A stretch of 64,000 bases of DNA from Pleomorphomonas sp. JP5 (GCF_023721815.1 NZ_JAMDLI010000008.1:124001-188000); one strand, 5' to 3'. Shown: positions 10,507 to 20,818, counted from the stretch's first letter. Numbers and translations are program-made. The notes: generated by a model from the letters alone, not told the origin.

Positions 10507-11597
10507 TCGGCCGGTCGCTCGCCACCTATTTCACGCTGCGTTTCGCCGGTTGGATTCTGGGCGTGTTCGTCGGCATCTTTCTACTGGTCTTCCTGATCGA
10601 CTCGATCGAGCTGCTGCGCTCCACCGGTGGCCGTAGCGACATTTCGGTGCCGCTTGTCATCGCCGCTTCGGCGCTGCGTGTGCCAGCCTTGATGGAACAG
10701 GTCCTGCCCTTCGCGGTTCTGCTGGGTTCGATCGCCGCCTTCGTCACGCTGTCGCGCGGCTCGGAGCTGATGATCGCGCGGGCGGCGGGGCTCTCCGTCT
10801 GGCAGTTCACCCTGCCCGCCCTCGTCTTTGCCGTCTTGCTCGGCGTGGCGGCGTCAACGGTCTACAATCCGCTAGCAACGGCGGCCCGGAACCTGTCCAG
10901 TGACATTCTCGTAGGTTCGCGCGCGAGCGTCATGACTACGCTGCTGTCCGGATCGGCCACGCCGAGCTGGACACGGCAGCGCACCGGAGACGGCAACGCC
11001 GTTTTGCATACCGAGGGCGTCTCGAACGGCGGCCGCGCGATCCTGCAACCGACCTTCTGGGTGTTCGGCGCCGACGGCATGCTCACAGATCGGGTCGAAG
11101 CGCGAATCGGACATCTCGAGCCAGGTCGGTGGAATCTTTCGGAGGTGACGGTCACCGGGGGCAATGGCGTCCCGGAACGCCATGACAGCTACTCTCTTCC
11201 GACAGCACTGACTGCCGAGCAGGTGGCCGGCGGCCTTGGCTCTCCCGACAGCATTTCCTTCTGGCAACTGCCGGGCGCAATCGCCCAGGCCCGCGCCTCA
11301 TCGCTGCCGGCGAACAGATTCAGCCTTCAGTATCAAGCGCTCCTGGCACGGCCACTGCTGCTGGCGTCGATGGTGCTCATCGCTGCCACAGTGTCATTGG
11401 GATTTGCACGATATGGCGGTGGCGAGAAGATGATTCTCGGTGGCGTCGTCGCCGGCTTCGTGCTTTATGTCATCATCGAGGTTGCCCGTTCGCTGGGCAG
11501 CGAGGGGCTGGTGTCTCCGGTTCTTGCCGCGTGGGCGCCTTCGGTTGTGGCGATCTTGCTGGGTTCCACGGTTCTGTTGTTCCGCGAGGATGGGTGA
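10503..11597 (+). CDS. lptG: LPS export permease LptG
   Basis: Second permease of the LptB2FG LPS extractor, 364 residues with the same topology as LptF: hydrophobic segments near residues 15-38, 60-90 and 100-120, a periplasmic beta domain, and three C-terminal helices. The coupling-helix region SRGSELMIARAAGLS matches the family motif that docks on the ATPase LptB. Its start overlaps the lptF stop by four bases and its end overlaps or abuts the lptD start, so lptF-lptG-lptD is a tight operon joining inner- and outer-membrane parts of the same pathway. Confidence 0.93.
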   Translation: MIGRSLATYFTLRFAGWILGVFVGIFLLVFLIDSIELLRSTGGRSDISVPLVIAASALRVPALMEQVLPFAVLLGSIAAFVTLSRGSELMIARAAGLSVWQFTLPALVFAVLLGVAASTVYNPLATAARNLSSDILVGSRASVMTTLLSGSATPSWTRQRTGDGNAVLHTEGVSNGGRAILQPTFWVFGADGMLTDRVEARIGHLEPGRWNLSEVTVTGGNGVPERHDSYSLPTALTAEQVAGGLGSPDSISFWQLPGAIAQARASSLPANRFSLQYQALLARPLLLASMVLIAATVSLGFARYGGGEKMILGGVVAGFVLYVIIEVARSLGSEGLVSPVLAAWAPSVVAILLGSTVLLFREDG

Positions 11598-11599
11598 GC

Positions 11600-13978
11600 G
11601 TGCTTAGACTTGTCGTATCGCAGGCATCGGAGCCGAAAGCCGCTGCGCGCCTATTGTGCGGCGTGGCGGCGTCGATTCTCGTCTTCCTGCCCGTCGGCGC
11701 TTTTGCCCAGTTCGTGACCGACACTTCCCTGACTGGCATGATCAGTTCGGCCAAGCAGCCGACCAGCGACGAGAAGATGATGATCGAGGCCGATACGGTG
11801 GCCTACGACATGGATCGCGATTCGGTCACGGCGACCGGTCGGGTCGTCATCTACTATCTCAATCACGTGGTGGTCGCCGACGAGGTGGCGGTCGATCGCA
11901 AGAACAAGCGCGTGACGGCCATTGGCCACGTCGAGATCACCGACCCCGCCGGCAACGTGGCCCGAGGCGACCGAATCGACCTCGACAACGACCTTGCCAA
12001 CGGCGTGATGGAGGGGCTGGAGCTCATCACCTCAGAGCGCGTTGCCTTCACGGCGCGAAACGCCACGCGGAGCAATGGCGACCTGACCGTCATGAACGAC
12101 GGCACCTATCTGCCCTGCGTCGATTGCAACGGCGTGAAGGGCAAGAAGCCGATCTGGCAGATCAAGGCGAATCGCATTCTGCACAAGCAGAAGGAACAGA
12201 CGGTCGTCTTCGAGAACGCCACCTTCGAATTTCTGGGGGTGCCGCTTGCATGGGTGCCGGTGCTGTCCCAGCCCGACCCGTCGGTGAAGCAGAAGACCGG
12301 CTTCCTCATGCCAAGCGTAGAACGCAGCAAGACGCTCGGCTACTCGGTCAAGGTGCCTTACTATGTGTCACTCGACCCGAGTTATGGCCTGACGTTGACA
12401 CCAACCGTCTACTCCCGCCAAGGCCTGCTGTTCTCGGCTGAGTGGCGGCAACGACTGGAAAGCGGCAAGTATTCGATCACGTTGTCCGGCATCCATCAGA
12501 ATGCACGCGAGGCGTTCGCCGGCAGGTCGGGCGATGAGCTTTGGCGCGGCTCCGTGGAGTCGAGCGGTACCTTCACGATCAATCAGAACTGGTCTTGGGG
12601 CTGGAACATCGCGGTGGCAAGCGACACCACCTTCATGGACGATTACGGGCTCAAGTCCGGCAACTCGGACGTGGCGGTGAACGATATCCACCTGACGGGA
12701 GCCCACGGCAGAAACCGCTTCGACGCGACGCTATACGGCTTCTTCGTGCAGCAGGAAGACTCGCAGACATCACAGCTGGCGCAGGATCGCGACCTTCAGG
12801 AGAAGCAGCCGTATGTCTACCCGGTGATCGATTACAAGGTTTACGCCAAGGATCCGATCTGGGGCGGCGAGGCCTCACTCACGACCAATTTCACCAACAT
12901 CACCCGCACCAAGGACGACATCTACGAAATCGACAGCAACGGCAATGGCGTTTTGGATGCGGGCGAGAAGACCCGCGTGCGGGCCGCTGCCGGGACTTTC
13001 GATCGTCTCAGCATCGACGCCATGTGGCGCCGACGCATGGTCGACCAGACCGGCGGCGTGACGACGCCCTTCCTTTACTTCCGCGGCGACGCCATCTTCT
13101 CCAACCCGCACAACAGCAGCGTCTTGCCGGAAACGTCGAGCGGGATGCTGGTGCGCGGAATGCCTGCGGCTGGCCTTGAGTATAGCTACCCGGTGGCGAT
13201 CACCTCGCCGATCGGCAACCAGATCATCGAACCGATCGCCCAACTGATCGTTCGCCCGAACGAGCTGGAAGCGACCTACATTCCCAACGAGGACGCTCAG
13301 AGCCTCGTTTTCGACGCCAACAACCTGTTCGACTACGACAAGTTCTCTGGTTTCGACCGGGTCGAAGGTGGCACGCGCGCCAACGTCGGCGTTCGTTATT
13401 CCGGCTCCTTCAGTCACGGTTTCGGCGTCAGCGGCACGTTCGGCCAGTCGTTCCAGCTCGCAGGCGTCAATTCCTTCGCCAAGGCGACCCAATACAGTAC
13501 CGGTTCGTACTCAGGCCTCGAGTCGGACGTGTCGGACTATGTCGCGGGTCTCAGCCTCAGCACCAAGACCGGGTTCCTCGCCAGCAGCGGCGTCCGCTTC
13601 GATAACGAGAATTTCGAGGTCAACCGCTTCGATGGCCAGATTCTCGGCATCGGCGGGCCACTCACGGCCGCCCTCACCTACGCCTATATCCGCTCTCAGC
13701 CCGACCTCGGCATCGACGAAGATCGCTCGGAGCTGCAAGCGTCCGCCAGCCTTCGCCTGACAGAGAACTGGCGGGTGTTTGGCTCGAGCCGCTACGACCT
13801 GATCAGTGATGAGTTTGTCCGGCATGCCTTCGGGCTGGCCTACGACGCGGAAGAGTTTTCGGTCTCGTTCTCCTATTCGAACGACCTGACCACCAACCCG
13901 AGCGACCAGACCTTCTATCTCCGCGCGGGTTTCCGGACGCTGGGTGAGGTCAGCACTTCAGTTGGCCTCGGCAAATAG
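11600..13978 (+). CDS. lptD: LPS-assembly outer membrane protein LptD
   Basis: Outer-membrane beta-barrel that inserts LPS into the outer leaflet with LptE. I choose the GTG at 11600, about nine bases after GAGGA; a GTG at 11594 overlapping the lptG stop (GTGA) is possible, while the longer frame from 11531 would lie deep inside lptG. The product is about 792 residues. It has a signal peptide ending AFA-QFVTD, an N-terminal OstA/LptA-like jellyroll (MIEADTVAYDMDRDSVTATG), a cysteine pair LPCVDC near residues 173-176, and a long C-terminal barrel rich in aromatic beta-strands ending in LRAGFRTLGEVSTS. A perfect terminator follows at once. Confidence 0.92.
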   Translation: MLRLVVSQASEPKAAARLLCGVAASILVFLPVGAFAQFVTDTSLTGMISSAKQPTSDEKMMIEADTVAYDMDRDSVTATGRVVIYYLNHVVVADEVAVDRKNKRVTAIGHVEITDPAGNVARGDRIDLDNDLANGVMEGLELITSERVAFTARNATRSNGDLTVMNDGTYLPCVDCNGVKGKKPIWQIKANRILHKQKEQTVVFENATFEFLGVPLAWVPVLSQPDPSVKQKTGFLMPSVERSKTLGYSVKVPYYVSLDPSYGLTLTPTVYSRQGLLFSAEWRQRLESGKYSITLSGIHQNAREAFAGRSGDELWRGSVESSGTFTINQNWSWGWNIAVASDTTFMDDYGLKSGNSDVAVNDIHLTGAHGRNRFDATLYGFFVQQEDSQTSQLAQDRDLQEKQPYVYPVIDYKVYAKDPIWGGEASLTTNFTNITRTKDDIYEIDSNGNGVLDAGEKTRVRAAAGTFDRLSIDAMWRRRMVDQTGGVTTPFLYFRGDAIFSNPHNSSVLPETSSGMLVRGMPAAGLEYSYPVAITSPIGNQIIEPIAQLIVRPNELEATYIPNEDAQSLVFDANNLFDYDKFSGFDRVEGGTRANVGVRYSGSFSHGFGVSGTFGQSFQLAGVNSFAKATQYSTGSYSGLESDVSDYVAGLSLSTKTGFLASSGVRFDNENFEVNRFDGQILGIGGPLTAALTYAYIRSQPDLGIDEDRSELQASASLRLTENWRVFGSSRYDLISDEFVRHAFGLAYDAEEFSVSFSYSNDLTTNPSDQTFYLRAGFRTLGEVSTSVGLGK

Positions 13979-13979
13979 T

Positions 13980-14007
13980 GCGTCCGATCACCGGACGCTT
14001 TGATTTT
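13980..14007 (+). terminator. Intrinsic terminator after lptD
   Basis: GCGTCCG, loop ATCAC and CGGACGC form a perfect seven-pair stem starting two bases after the lptD stop, followed by TTTGATTTT. It implies that the SurA-like gene downstream has its own promoter or depends on read-through. Confidence 0.75.
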
Positions 14008-14082
14008 GCAGACCATCGACTTGACAAAATCCGTTGTTAAATGCTCCGACGGTTCGGATGACAACGGGTGGAGAAGGTAGAC

Positions 14083-15051
14083 ATGCAGCATATCGTGACG
14101 ATCGCGAGAAACATGCGGGGCGCGTTGTTGGCCGCGACCATAGCTGCGGTGGTCTCGTTGTCGCCCGCAGGCTTTGCCGTGATTTCGCCCGTTCAGGCGG
14201 CGAGCACGATCAAGGTCGTGGTCAACGATCAGGCGATCACGACGATGGATGTTCAGGGCCGTGCCCGCCTGCTCCAGCTTGCCATGCATCTGTCACCCGG
14301 TGCGGCCGCCAAGGCGGCGCAGGAAGAGCTGATCGACGAGAAGCTTCGCCTTCAGGACGGTGCGCGGCGCGGGGTCGTGGTCAGCGAGGACGCGGTGGTT
14401 GCCGCCCTGACCAGCATCGCTTCGCGTTCCAAGATGACGCTCCCGCAGTTCGAGAAGGCGCTTGGCTCGGGTGGCGTGCCCATCAAGACCTTCAAGGATC
14501 GTATCCGCGCGCAGATGGTCTGGGGACGCATCGTACGGTCGAAGATTCAGCAGGATATCAAGGCAGAGTCCGCCGACCTGATCCAGCAGATGCGTAACCG
14601 CGAGAAGAACGCCGACGCCGTCACCGCCAACGACTACATGCTGCAGCGCGTGGTATTCGCCGTGCAGAGGAGCGCCTCGCCGGCTGTGGTCAATCGCCGG
14701 AAAGCCGAAGCCGAGGCCCTGCGGGGGAAGTTCCGCAGCTGCAATGAAGGGCTCGCTCTCGCCAGAAGCCTCAAGGAAGTGGCCATCGTCAATGTCGGTC
14801 GCAAGCTGGCGAGCGAAGTGCCTCCGGGTTTGAAGGACGCGCTTGAGAAGACCGCCGAAGGGCGCCTGACACCGCCAGAGCGCTCCGACCTCGGCTTCGA
14901 GATGTATGCGATCTGCAACAAGATCGCGGTGACGGGAGAAGCCGCCGTCGCGGCGGGGCTCGACGCCGAGGCTCTCGACAAGCGTGGCGAGGAGACCTCG
15001 AAGAAGCTCACCCAGGAGCTGCGGCAGAGAGCCAATATCGTCTATCGCTGA
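14083..15051 (+). CDS. SurA-like periplasmic chaperone
   Basis: 322 residues from the ATG at 14083, chosen because GGAGAAGG precedes it at good spacing. A signal peptide ends near SPVQAAS. Residues of about 45-175 match the SurA N-terminal chaperone domain (VVVNDQAITTMDVQGRARLL, then the ELIDEKLRLQDGARRG segment). The C-terminal half should correspond to a parvulin prolyl isomerase domain but lacks the usual GGDLGW-type motif, so isomerase activity is doubtful. Position between lptD and pdxA is the classic surA position, and LptD is a main SurA client, so a role in LptD or porin folding is a reasonable inference. Confidence 0.85.
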   Translation: MQHIVTIARNMRGALLAATIAAVVSLSPAGFAVISPVQAASTIKVVVNDQAITTMDVQGRARLLQLAMHLSPGAAAKAAQEELIDEKLRLQDGARRGVVVSEDAVVAALTSIASRSKMTLPQFEKALGSGGVPIKTFKDRIRAQMVWGRIVRSKIQQDIKAESADLIQQMRNREKNADAVTANDYMLQRVVFAVQRSASPAVVNRRKAEAEALRGKFRSCNEGLALARSLKEVAIVNVGRKLASEVPPGLKDALEKTAEGRLTPPERSDLGFEMYAICNKIAVTGEAAVAAGLDAEALDKRGEETSKKLTQELRQRANIVYR

Positions 15052-15062
15052 GCAGGTCGCAC

Positions 15063-16091
15063 ATGTCCGCCAACAAGCCGAGACTTCCTCTCGCCGTTTC
15101 AGTCGGCGAGCCTGCGGGCATTGGAGCGGAGATCATCGCGAAGGCGTGGCGCCAAAGGCGAGAGAAGGAGCTCTCGCCCTTCTACGTGGTAGGCGATCCA
15201 GCTTTCGTGCAAAGCCGTCTCGATCGCGTTGGGCTTGAGATACCGCTTGCCGTGGCAACGCCAGAAACGGCATGCGACGCATTTGCCGATGCCCTGCCGG
15301 TGTTCGACCTCGGCCATCCAGTCGAAGATCGGCCCGGCGAGTTGTCGGGCGTGACGGCGGCAGCCACGATCGCCGCCATCGAGACGGCGGTCCGGCACAT
15401 CCGAGGTGGTCTTGCGGCCGGCATCGTCACCGCACCGATCCAGAAATCGAATCTCTATGCCGCCGGTTTCAAGTTCCCCGGGCATACCGAGTTTCTCGGC
15501 GAGCTTGCCCGCCGGTTCTGGCCAGATGCTCCCCACGAGCCGATCATGATGCTCGCAGGTCCGGAGCTGGCGACCGTTCCGGTCACCGTTCATATCGCCC
15601 TCCGCGATGTTCCAAAGACACTCACCGGCGAGATGATCATCAACGCCGCTCGTATCGTCGACCGGGAAATGAAGACGAAGTTCGGGATCTCGCGACCGCG
15701 CCTTGCAGTGGCCGGCGTCAATCCGCATGCCGGCGAAGAGGGAGCCATGGGACGCGAGGACATGGAGATCGTCGTGCCGGCGGTCAGCGCGCTTCGTGCC
15801 GAAGGCATCGATGCGCGTGGGCCATTGCCGTCCGACACCTTGTTCCACACCGCCGCGCGCAAGACGTATGACGTGGTGCTCGCCATGTACCACGATCAGG
15901 CGCTGATACCGGTGAAAACCATCGCCTTCGACGAAACCGTCAACGTGACGCTCGGCCTGCCGTTCGTTCGCACGTCGCCCGACCACGGCACGGCGCTCGA
16001 CATTGCGGGTCAGGGTGTCGCCGACCCATCCAGCCTGATCGCAGCTCTCGGCATGGCCGGACGCATGGCGGCGATCGGAGCCTCGGCATGA
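15063..16091 (+). CDS. pdxA: 4-hydroxythreonine-4-phosphate dehydrogenase
   Basis: NAD-dependent oxidative decarboxylase of the DXP-dependent pyridoxal phosphate pathway; its product is condensed with DXP by PdxJ. The 342-residue protein has the family start ([12 protein letters not shown]), metal-binding histidines in FPGHTEFL and [11 protein letters not shown], and the [13 protein letters not shown] end motif. It begins 11 bases after the SurA-like gene and its stop overlaps the rsmA start by four bases. The surA-pdxA-rsmA order is widely conserved in proteobacteria. Confidence 0.96.
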   Translation: MSANKPRLPLAVSVGEPAGIGAEIIAKAWRQRREKELSPFYVVGDPAFVQSRLDRVGLEIPLAVATPETACDAFADALPVFDLGHPVEDRPGELSGVTAAATIAAIETAVRHIRGGLAAGIVTAPIQKSNLYAAGFKFPGHTEFLGELARRFWPDAPHEPIMMLAGPELATVPVTVHIALRDVPKTLTGEMIINAARIVDREMKTKFGISRPRLAVAGVNPHAGEEGAMGREDMEIVVPAVSALRAEGIDARGPLPSDTLFHTAARKTYDVVLAMYHDQALIPVKTIAFDETVNVTLGLPFVRTSPDHGTALDIAGQGVADPSSLIAALGMAGRMAAIGASA

Positions 16092-16930
16092 GCCAGATCG
16101 ACGACCTGCCGCCGCTGCGTGACGTCATCGAGCGGCACGGTCTGTCGGCCCTGAAGAGCCTCGGGCAAAACTTCCTGCTCGACCTGAACCTGACTGCTCG
16201 CATCGCCCGCGCCGCCGGCAGCCTCGCCGGCCGGACCGTCGTCGAAATCGGCCCGGGTCCCGGAGGCTTGACGCGCGCCATCCTCGCCGCCGGAGCGGCG
16301 CGCGTGCATGTCGTCGAGCGCGACCGCCGGGCGATCGCCGCCCTGGAAGAGATCGCCGCCCACTATCCCGGCCGGCTTCATATCATCGAAGGTGACGCGC
16401 TTGAGGTAGACAGCGCCGCCCTTGGCGACGAACCGCCCGTGATCATGGCCAACCTGCCCTACAACATCGCGACGCCGCTCCTTACCGGCTGGCTTTCCCC
16501 GGCAAGTTGGCCGCCGCGCTGGACGGCGATGGTGCTGATGTTCCAGAAGGAAGTGGCCGACCGCATCACAGCCCCCGCCGGCGACGATGCCTATGGCCGC
16601 CTCGGCGTACTCTGCGGATGGCGGTCCTACGCCACACAGATGTTCGACATTTCGCCCAAGGCTTTCGTGCCGCCGCCGAAGGTGACGTCGACGGTGGTTC
16701 ATTTCGCTCCACGCCCAGAGCCCCTGCCCTGCGTTCAGGCAGACCTTGAGGCGGTCACCGCCGCCGCCTTCGGCCAGCGCCGCAAGATGCTGCGGCAGAG
16801 CCTCAAGACCCTCGGCGTCGATTCTCTTGCCCTTTGCGCCGCCGCCGGCGTCGATCCGACGGCACGCGCCGAGACGATCCCGGTCAAGGGATTCGTCGAC
16901 ATCGCCAACGCTTGGCAGGCGATGCGATAG
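16088..16930 (+). CDS. rsmA: 16S rRNA (adenine1518/1519-N6)-dimethyltransferase
   Basis: RsmA (KsgA) dimethylates two adjacent adenines in the 3'-terminal helix of 16S rRNA during late 30S assembly. The 280-residue product shows LGQNFLLD at the N terminus, SAM-binding [15 protein letters not shown], the acidic VVERD loop and the catalytic [11 protein letters not shown] motif. The C-terminal helical domain includes [13 protein letters not shown]. Its start overlaps pdxA by four bases. It ends four bases short of the convergent gmk stop, leaving no room for a separate terminator. Confidence 0.96.
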   Translation: MSQIDDLPPLRDVIERHGLSALKSLGQNFLLDLNLTARIARAAGSLAGRTVVEIGPGPGGLTRAILAAGAARVHVVERDRRAIAALEEIAAHYPGRLHIIEGDALEVDSAALGDEPPVIMANLPYNIATPLLTGWLSPASWPPRWTAMVLMFQKEVADRITAPAGDDAYGRLGVLCGWRSYATQMFDISPKAFVPPPKVTSTVVHFAPRPEPLPCVQADLEAVTAAAFGQRRKMLRQSLKTLGVDSLALCAAAGVDPTARAETIPVKGFVDIANAWQAMR

Positions 16931-16933
16931 GCG

Positions 16934-17578
16934 TCAGGCCAGAAGCGCTCCGACAAAACCCTCGATGCCCTCGGCTGCGCGCGACCGACGACTGCGCTCT
17001 GCGCGCAGGATGGCGGTCAGATCAGCGAAGGCGGCGTCGAGGTCGTCATTGACCACCACATAGTCGAAGTTGGACCACTCGGCGATCTCGCGCCTGGCGT
17101 TGACCAGCCGCTTCTCGATCACTTCGGGCGCATCCTCGGCCCGGCGCGTGAGGCGCGAGCGCAGTTCGGCCATCGACGGCGGCAGAATGAACACCGAGAC
17201 GACGTCGGCCGCCATCTTCTCGCGCAGTTGCGCGGCGCCCTGCCAGTCGATGTCGAACAGCACGTCGCGGCCGGAGGCCAAGGCCTCCTCCACAGGGGCA
17301 TGGGGCGTTCCGTAGTAGTTGCCGTGCACCTCGGCCCACTCCAGGAGCTCACCACCGTCTCGCATCGACAGGAAGCGCTGCTGGGAAATGAAGTGATAGT
17401 GTACGCCGTTGATCTCGCTGGGGCGACGGTCGCGCGTCGTCACCGAAATCGACAACGTCATGTCGCGATCGGTATCGAGGATGTTACGCGACAGCGTGCC
17501 CTTGCCGGCCCCAGACGGAGAGGAAATGACGAACATCAACCCACGACGGGGAAAGCGGACGTGTTTCTGGTCGGTCAT
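16934..17578 (-). CDS. gmk: Guanylate kinase
   Basis: ATP-dependent GMP kinase needed for GTP supply and (p)ppGpp metabolism. P-loop [15 protein letters not shown] near residue 16, then the GMP-binding segment [19 protein letters not shown], then [12 protein letters not shown] favour the ATG at 17578 (MTDQKHVRF, 214 residues); a GTG at 17587 that overlaps the yicC stop as GTGA is an equally in-frame alternative and would imply tighter coupling. The yicC-gmk pairing is conserved in many proteobacteria. Confidence 0.94.
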   Translation of the reverse strand: MTDQKHVRFPRRGLMFVISSPSGAGKGTLSRNILDTDRDMTLSISVTTRDRRPSEINGVHYHFISQQRFLSMRDGGELLEWAEVHGNYYGTPHAPVEEALASGRDVLFDIDWQGAAQLREKMAADVVSVFILPPSMAELRSRLTRRAEDAPEVIEKRLVNARREIAEWSNFDYVVVNDDLDAAFADLTAILRAERSRRSRAAEGIEGFVGALLA

Positions 17579-17583
17579 TGGCT

Positions 17584-18468
17584 TCACTCGACGTTCTGGA
17601 CCTGCTCCTTGAACTGATCGACCACCGCCTTCAGGGCGAGGCCGATCCGCGTCAGGGCCGTGTCGTTGGACTTGGAGCAGAGGGTGTTGGACTCCCGGTT
17701 GAACTCCTGGGCCAGGAAGTCGAGCCGACGGCCGACAGCGGCCTCGCTCGCCAGAAGTTCACGAGCTTGGGAGATGTGGGCCTTGAGGCGGTCGATCTCC
17801 TCGCGGACGTCGGCCCGGGTGGCAATCAGAGCCGCCTCGACGTGCAGACGCTGCGGATCGATGTCCTCGCGCGCCAACAGCACGGCGAGCTGCTCCTCAA
17901 GGCGATCACGAATCGCCTCCGGCGTGCGCGCCGGCAGGGCCTCCGCCTCGGCAACCAGGCGGGCGATCTCGTCGATCTGGTTACCCAGAATGCGTGAAAG
18001 CGCCACGCCCTCGGCGGCGCGCGAAGCCTGGAAATCGCTCAGCACCTTGCCGAAGGCCGAGACGAGTTCGGCCTCGAAGGCCTTGGCGCTCTCCTCGTCC
18101 GGCGCCGCTTCGACCACTTCGACCACCCCGCGCACGGCAAGAAGCCCGTCCAGCGACGCATCGCGAATGCCCGGCGTCCCCGAAAGACGGCGCGCCGTAT
18201 CGATGAGGGTGGAAAGCAGGGCCTCGTCGATACGGAAGGTCTGGGTGGAGGTCTCGCGCGTCACGGTCAGGTTGATCGACACATTGCCGCGCGACAACGC
18301 CTCGGACGCCTTGCGACGCACTGCCGCTTCCACCGCATCGAAGCCCGGCGGCAGACGCAGCCGGAGATCGAGGCCTCGGCCGTTCACTGCGCGCAACTCC
18401 CAGGCGAAGCGGTTGCCCGTCGCCGAGCCGTCGAGGCGGGCAAATCCTGTCATGCTGTTGAGCGGCAT
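17584..18468 (-). CDS. yicC: YicC family endoribonuclease
   Basis: 294 residues of the YicC/YloC family, RNA-cleaving proteins linked to RNA turnover in stationary phase. It begins [14 protein letters not shown], has the signature [17 protein letters not shown], and ends with the DUF1732 module including [14 protein letters not shown] and [23 protein letters not shown] strong Shine-Dalgarno GGAGGTGAG precedes the ATG. Its 3' end touches or overlaps the gmk start. Confidence 0.93.
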   Translation of the reverse strand: MPLNSMTGFARLDGSATGNRFAWELRAVNGRGLDLRLRLPPGFDAVEAAVRRKASEALSRGNVSINLTVTRETSTQTFRIDEALLSTLIDTARRLSGTPGIRDASLDGLLAVRGVVEVVEAAPDEESAKAFEAELVSAFGKVLSDFQASRAAEGVALSRILGNQIDEIARLVAEAEALPARTPEAIRDRLEEQLAVLLAREDIDPQRLHVEAALIATRADVREEIDRLKAHISQARELLASEAAVGRRLDFLAQEFNRESNTLCSKSNDTALTRIGLALKAVVDQFKEQVQNVE

Positions 18469-18615
18469 GGTCTCACCTCCAGTTCATGCCGGCTTTTACA
18501 CCAGCAGGCCAAAGCGCCAAGAGAAAAATCAGACCGGCCGCCCTTATGCGACGATCGTCTTCACAGCTCCCCGGTCGTGACATAGGTTCGGTGCCGCAAC
18601 CAAGGGAGGAAGCCA

Positions 18616-19668
18616 ATGGAATACCGTCTGCTCGGACGCTCGGGCCTCAAGGTCTCGACGCTCACCATGGGCACCATGACATTCGGTGGGAAGGGCGCCT
18701 TCGCCAAGGTCGGCGCCGTCGGCCTGTCGGAGGCGGCGCGGCTGTTGGATCTCTGCATCGACGCCGGCGTCAATCTGATCGATACGGCCGATGTCTATTC
18801 GGAGGGCCTGTCCGAGGAGATCGTCGGCGATCTGATGCAGGAGCGCAAGGACAAGGGCGTCCTCATCGCCACCAAGGTGCGCTTTCCCATGGGGGCCGGC
18901 CCCAACGACCGGGGGCTCAGCCGCCATCACATCATCGCCGGCTGCGAAGCCAGCCTGCGCAGGCTCAAGACCGAGACTATCGATCTCTACCAGGTGCATC
19001 AGTGGGACGGCTTGACGCCGGTGGAAGAGTTCATGGAAGCGCTCGACAGCCTGGTGCGCGCGGGCAAGGTTCGCTACGTCGGCTGCTCCAATTTCTCTGC
19101 CTGGCACGTCATGAAGGCCCTCGGCGCCGCCGCGGCCGAGCACCGGCAGCGTTTCGTGTCCCAGCAGATCCACTACACGCTCGAAGCCCGCGAAGCAGAG
19201 TACGAGCTGGTGCCGGTGTCGCTCGACCAGGGCCTCGGCATCCTCGTTTGGAGCCCGCTCGCCGGTGGCCTCTTGTCCGGCAAGCATCGTCGCAACGCCG
19301 CCGCGCCGGAGGGAACGCGCCAGCTTGCCGGCTGGACCGAACCGCCGATCCGCGACGAGAACCGTCTCTGGACCATCGTCGACACGCTGGTGGACATCGC
19401 GGACGGGCGCGGCGTCAGCGCGGCTCAGGTGGCCCTTGCCTGGCTGTTGGGTCGGCCCGGCGTGACATCCGTCGTGATCGGGGGGCGGACCGAAGCGCAA
19501 TTTGCGGACAACCTGAAGGCCGCCGATCTCCAGCTTTCAGAGGGCGAGCGAAAGCGCCTCGACGAGGTCAGCGCGTTGCCGCTCCTCTACCCCTACTGGC
19601 ACCAGCTCCAGACCGCCAAGGACCGTCTGGGACCAGCCGATCTCAGCCTGTTCGGACTGGCGCCCTGA
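18616..19668 (+). CDS. Aldo/keto reductase
   Basis: 350-residue NADPH-dependent oxidoreductase of the AKR superfamily, in the branch that includes YajO-like and general-stress AKRs. The catalytic tetrad is visible: Asp and Tyr in IDTADVYSEG, Lys in IATKVRF and His in YQVHQWD. The C-terminal cofactor-binding segment is SVVIGGRTEAQFADNLKA. GGGAGGAAG gives a good ribosome-binding site. The substrate is unknown. It faces the LacI-type regulator convergently, so the pairing does not by itself imply regulation. Confidence 0.9.
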   Translation: MEYRLLGRSGLKVSTLTMGTMTFGGKGAFAKVGAVGLSEAARLLDLCIDAGVNLIDTADVYSEGLSEEIVGDLMQERKDKGVLIATKVRFPMGAGPNDRGLSRHHIIAGCEASLRRLKTETIDLYQVHQWDGLTPVEEFMEALDSLVRAGKVRYVGCSNFSAWHVMKALGAAAAEHRQRFVSQQIHYTLEAREAEYELVPVSLDQGLGILVWSPLAGGLLSGKHRRNAAAPEGTRQLAGWTEPPIRDENRLWTIVDTLVDIADGRGVSAAQVALAWLLGRPGVTSVVIGGRTEAQFADNLKAADLQLSEGERKRLDEVSALPLLYPYWHQLQTAKDRLGPADLSLFGLAP

Positions 19669-19681
19669 TCGGAGAAGACAA

Positions 19682-19713
19682 CACCGCCGGCGAGAGCAAG
19701 CTCGCCGGCGGTG
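19682..19713. terminator. Bidirectional hairpin between convergent genes
   Basis: CACCGCCGGCGAG, a six-base loop AGCAAG and CTCGCCGGCGGTG make a perfect 13-pair stem between the convergent aldo/keto reductase and LacI-type genes. U tracts are poor on both sides (TGTTGTCTTC on the minus strand), but the stem is the strongest in this part of the window. Confidence 0.6.
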
Positions 19714-19735
19714 CAAGACCAGCGATTCTGGCGGA

Positions 19736-20818
19736 TTACGTCTTGCGTGGAGACGAGGTGGATGCACCGCTCACCAGCTCGATCGGCAGTTCGACCACGC
19801 GACCGCCGGCATCGTCGGATTTATCGCCGAGGATGAGCTCGACGGCTGCCTCACCCTTGCCGATGGCCGGCTGATAGATGGTGGTCAGGGGGGGAATGGA
19901 GTTTGCCGCCTCCTCGATACCGTCGAAGCCGATCACCGAGAAGTCCTCGGGAACCTTGCGCCCCAGCGAGTGCAAGTAGGTGATGACGTGAAGCGCCACA
20001 CGATCGGAGGTGCAGACAAAGGCGGTCGTGTCCGGGTTGGCGGCAAGCACGGCATCGACACCGGCGCAGACGCCATCGAACTCGGAACCGGTCTCGAAGA
20101 CCGGCTGCGGTGGCAGACCGGCGGCCCGAAACGCGTCTCGGTAGCCTGTGAGGCGTCGGCGCACCACCTCGAAGGAGGCCCGCTCGGCCCGGACGTCATC
20201 GACGAAGCCGACGCGCACTTCCTTCTCGGTCTCGAAGGTGAAGACGGCAAAATGCCGATGACCGAGGTCGAGCAGGTGCTGGGCCGCCTCGCGGGCGCCA
20301 CGATAGTCGTCGATCCTGACCACGTCGAAGCCGGGGCCGACCGGGAAGTCCACCGCCACAAACGGCAAACCCCGCTTCTCGGCCAGCTCGACCAGCATGT
20401 TGCCTTCGTTGAGGCAGTTGAGAATGAAGCCGTCGACGAGAGCCGTGCGGATATTCCAGGCTGCGATCTCGTCGTCGACCGCCGACACCAGCGAAATGCC
20501 GGCGCCGCGCGCCTCGCAGGCCTTGGCAACGCCGGACAGGAACAGGCGAGTGTACTGGTCGTCGAAGAAACAGTTGAGAGGCCCGACGGTCACGACCCCG
20601 ATGGCGTTGACGCGACCGGCCCTGAGCAGACGCCCCCGCGGATCGGGGCCGCGATAGCCGAGGGATTTCGCCGCCTCCTCGACCCGCTCGCGCAACTGCT
20701 CGGAAACCAGGCCGGGGCGGTTGAAGACGTTCGATACCGTTCCCTGGCTGACGCCGGCGGCTCGCGCCACATCGGCCAGTTTCACGGTCTTGTTTTGCGA
20801 AGTTGAACTTTCACCCAT
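19736..20818 (-). CDS. LacI family transcriptional regulator
   Basis: 360 residues from the ATG at 20818 (MGESSTSQNKTVKLADVAR). The N-terminal LacI helix-turn-helix KLADVARAAGVSQGTVSNVFN and hinge helix LVSEQLRERVEEAAKSLGY are clear. The rest is a periplasmic-binding-protein-like sensor domain with VTVGPLNCFFDDQYTRLFL near the start and FVCTSDRVALHVITYL later. Effector and targets are unknown: no sugar operon adjoins it, its upstream neighbour hslU is on the same strand, and the downstream aldo/keto reductase is convergent. A near-palindrome at 21005-21016 in its upstream region could serve autoregulation. Confidence 0.92.
   Translation of the reverse strand: MGESSTSQNKTVKLADVARAAGVSQGTVSNVFNRPGLVSEQLRERVEEAAKSLGYRGPDPRGRLLRAGRVNAIGVVTVGPLNCFFDDQYTRLFLSGVAKACEARGAGISLVSAVDDEIAAWNIRTALVDGFILNCLNEGNMLVELAEKRGLPFVAVDFPVGPGFDVVRIDDYRGAREAAQHLLDLGHRHFAVFTFETEKEVRVGFVDDVRAERASFEVVRRRLTGYRDAFRAAGLPPQPVFETGSEFDGVCAGVDAVLAANPDTTAFVCTSDRVALHVITYLHSLGRKVPEDFSVIGFDGIEEAANSIPPLTTIYQPAIGKGEAAVELILGDKSDDAGGRVVELPIELVSGASTSSPRKT

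Noticed and set aside
14021-14045. TTGACA near 14021 as a promoter of the SurA-like gene
   Set aside because: No acceptable -10 lies at 16-18 bases; TTAAAT is too close.
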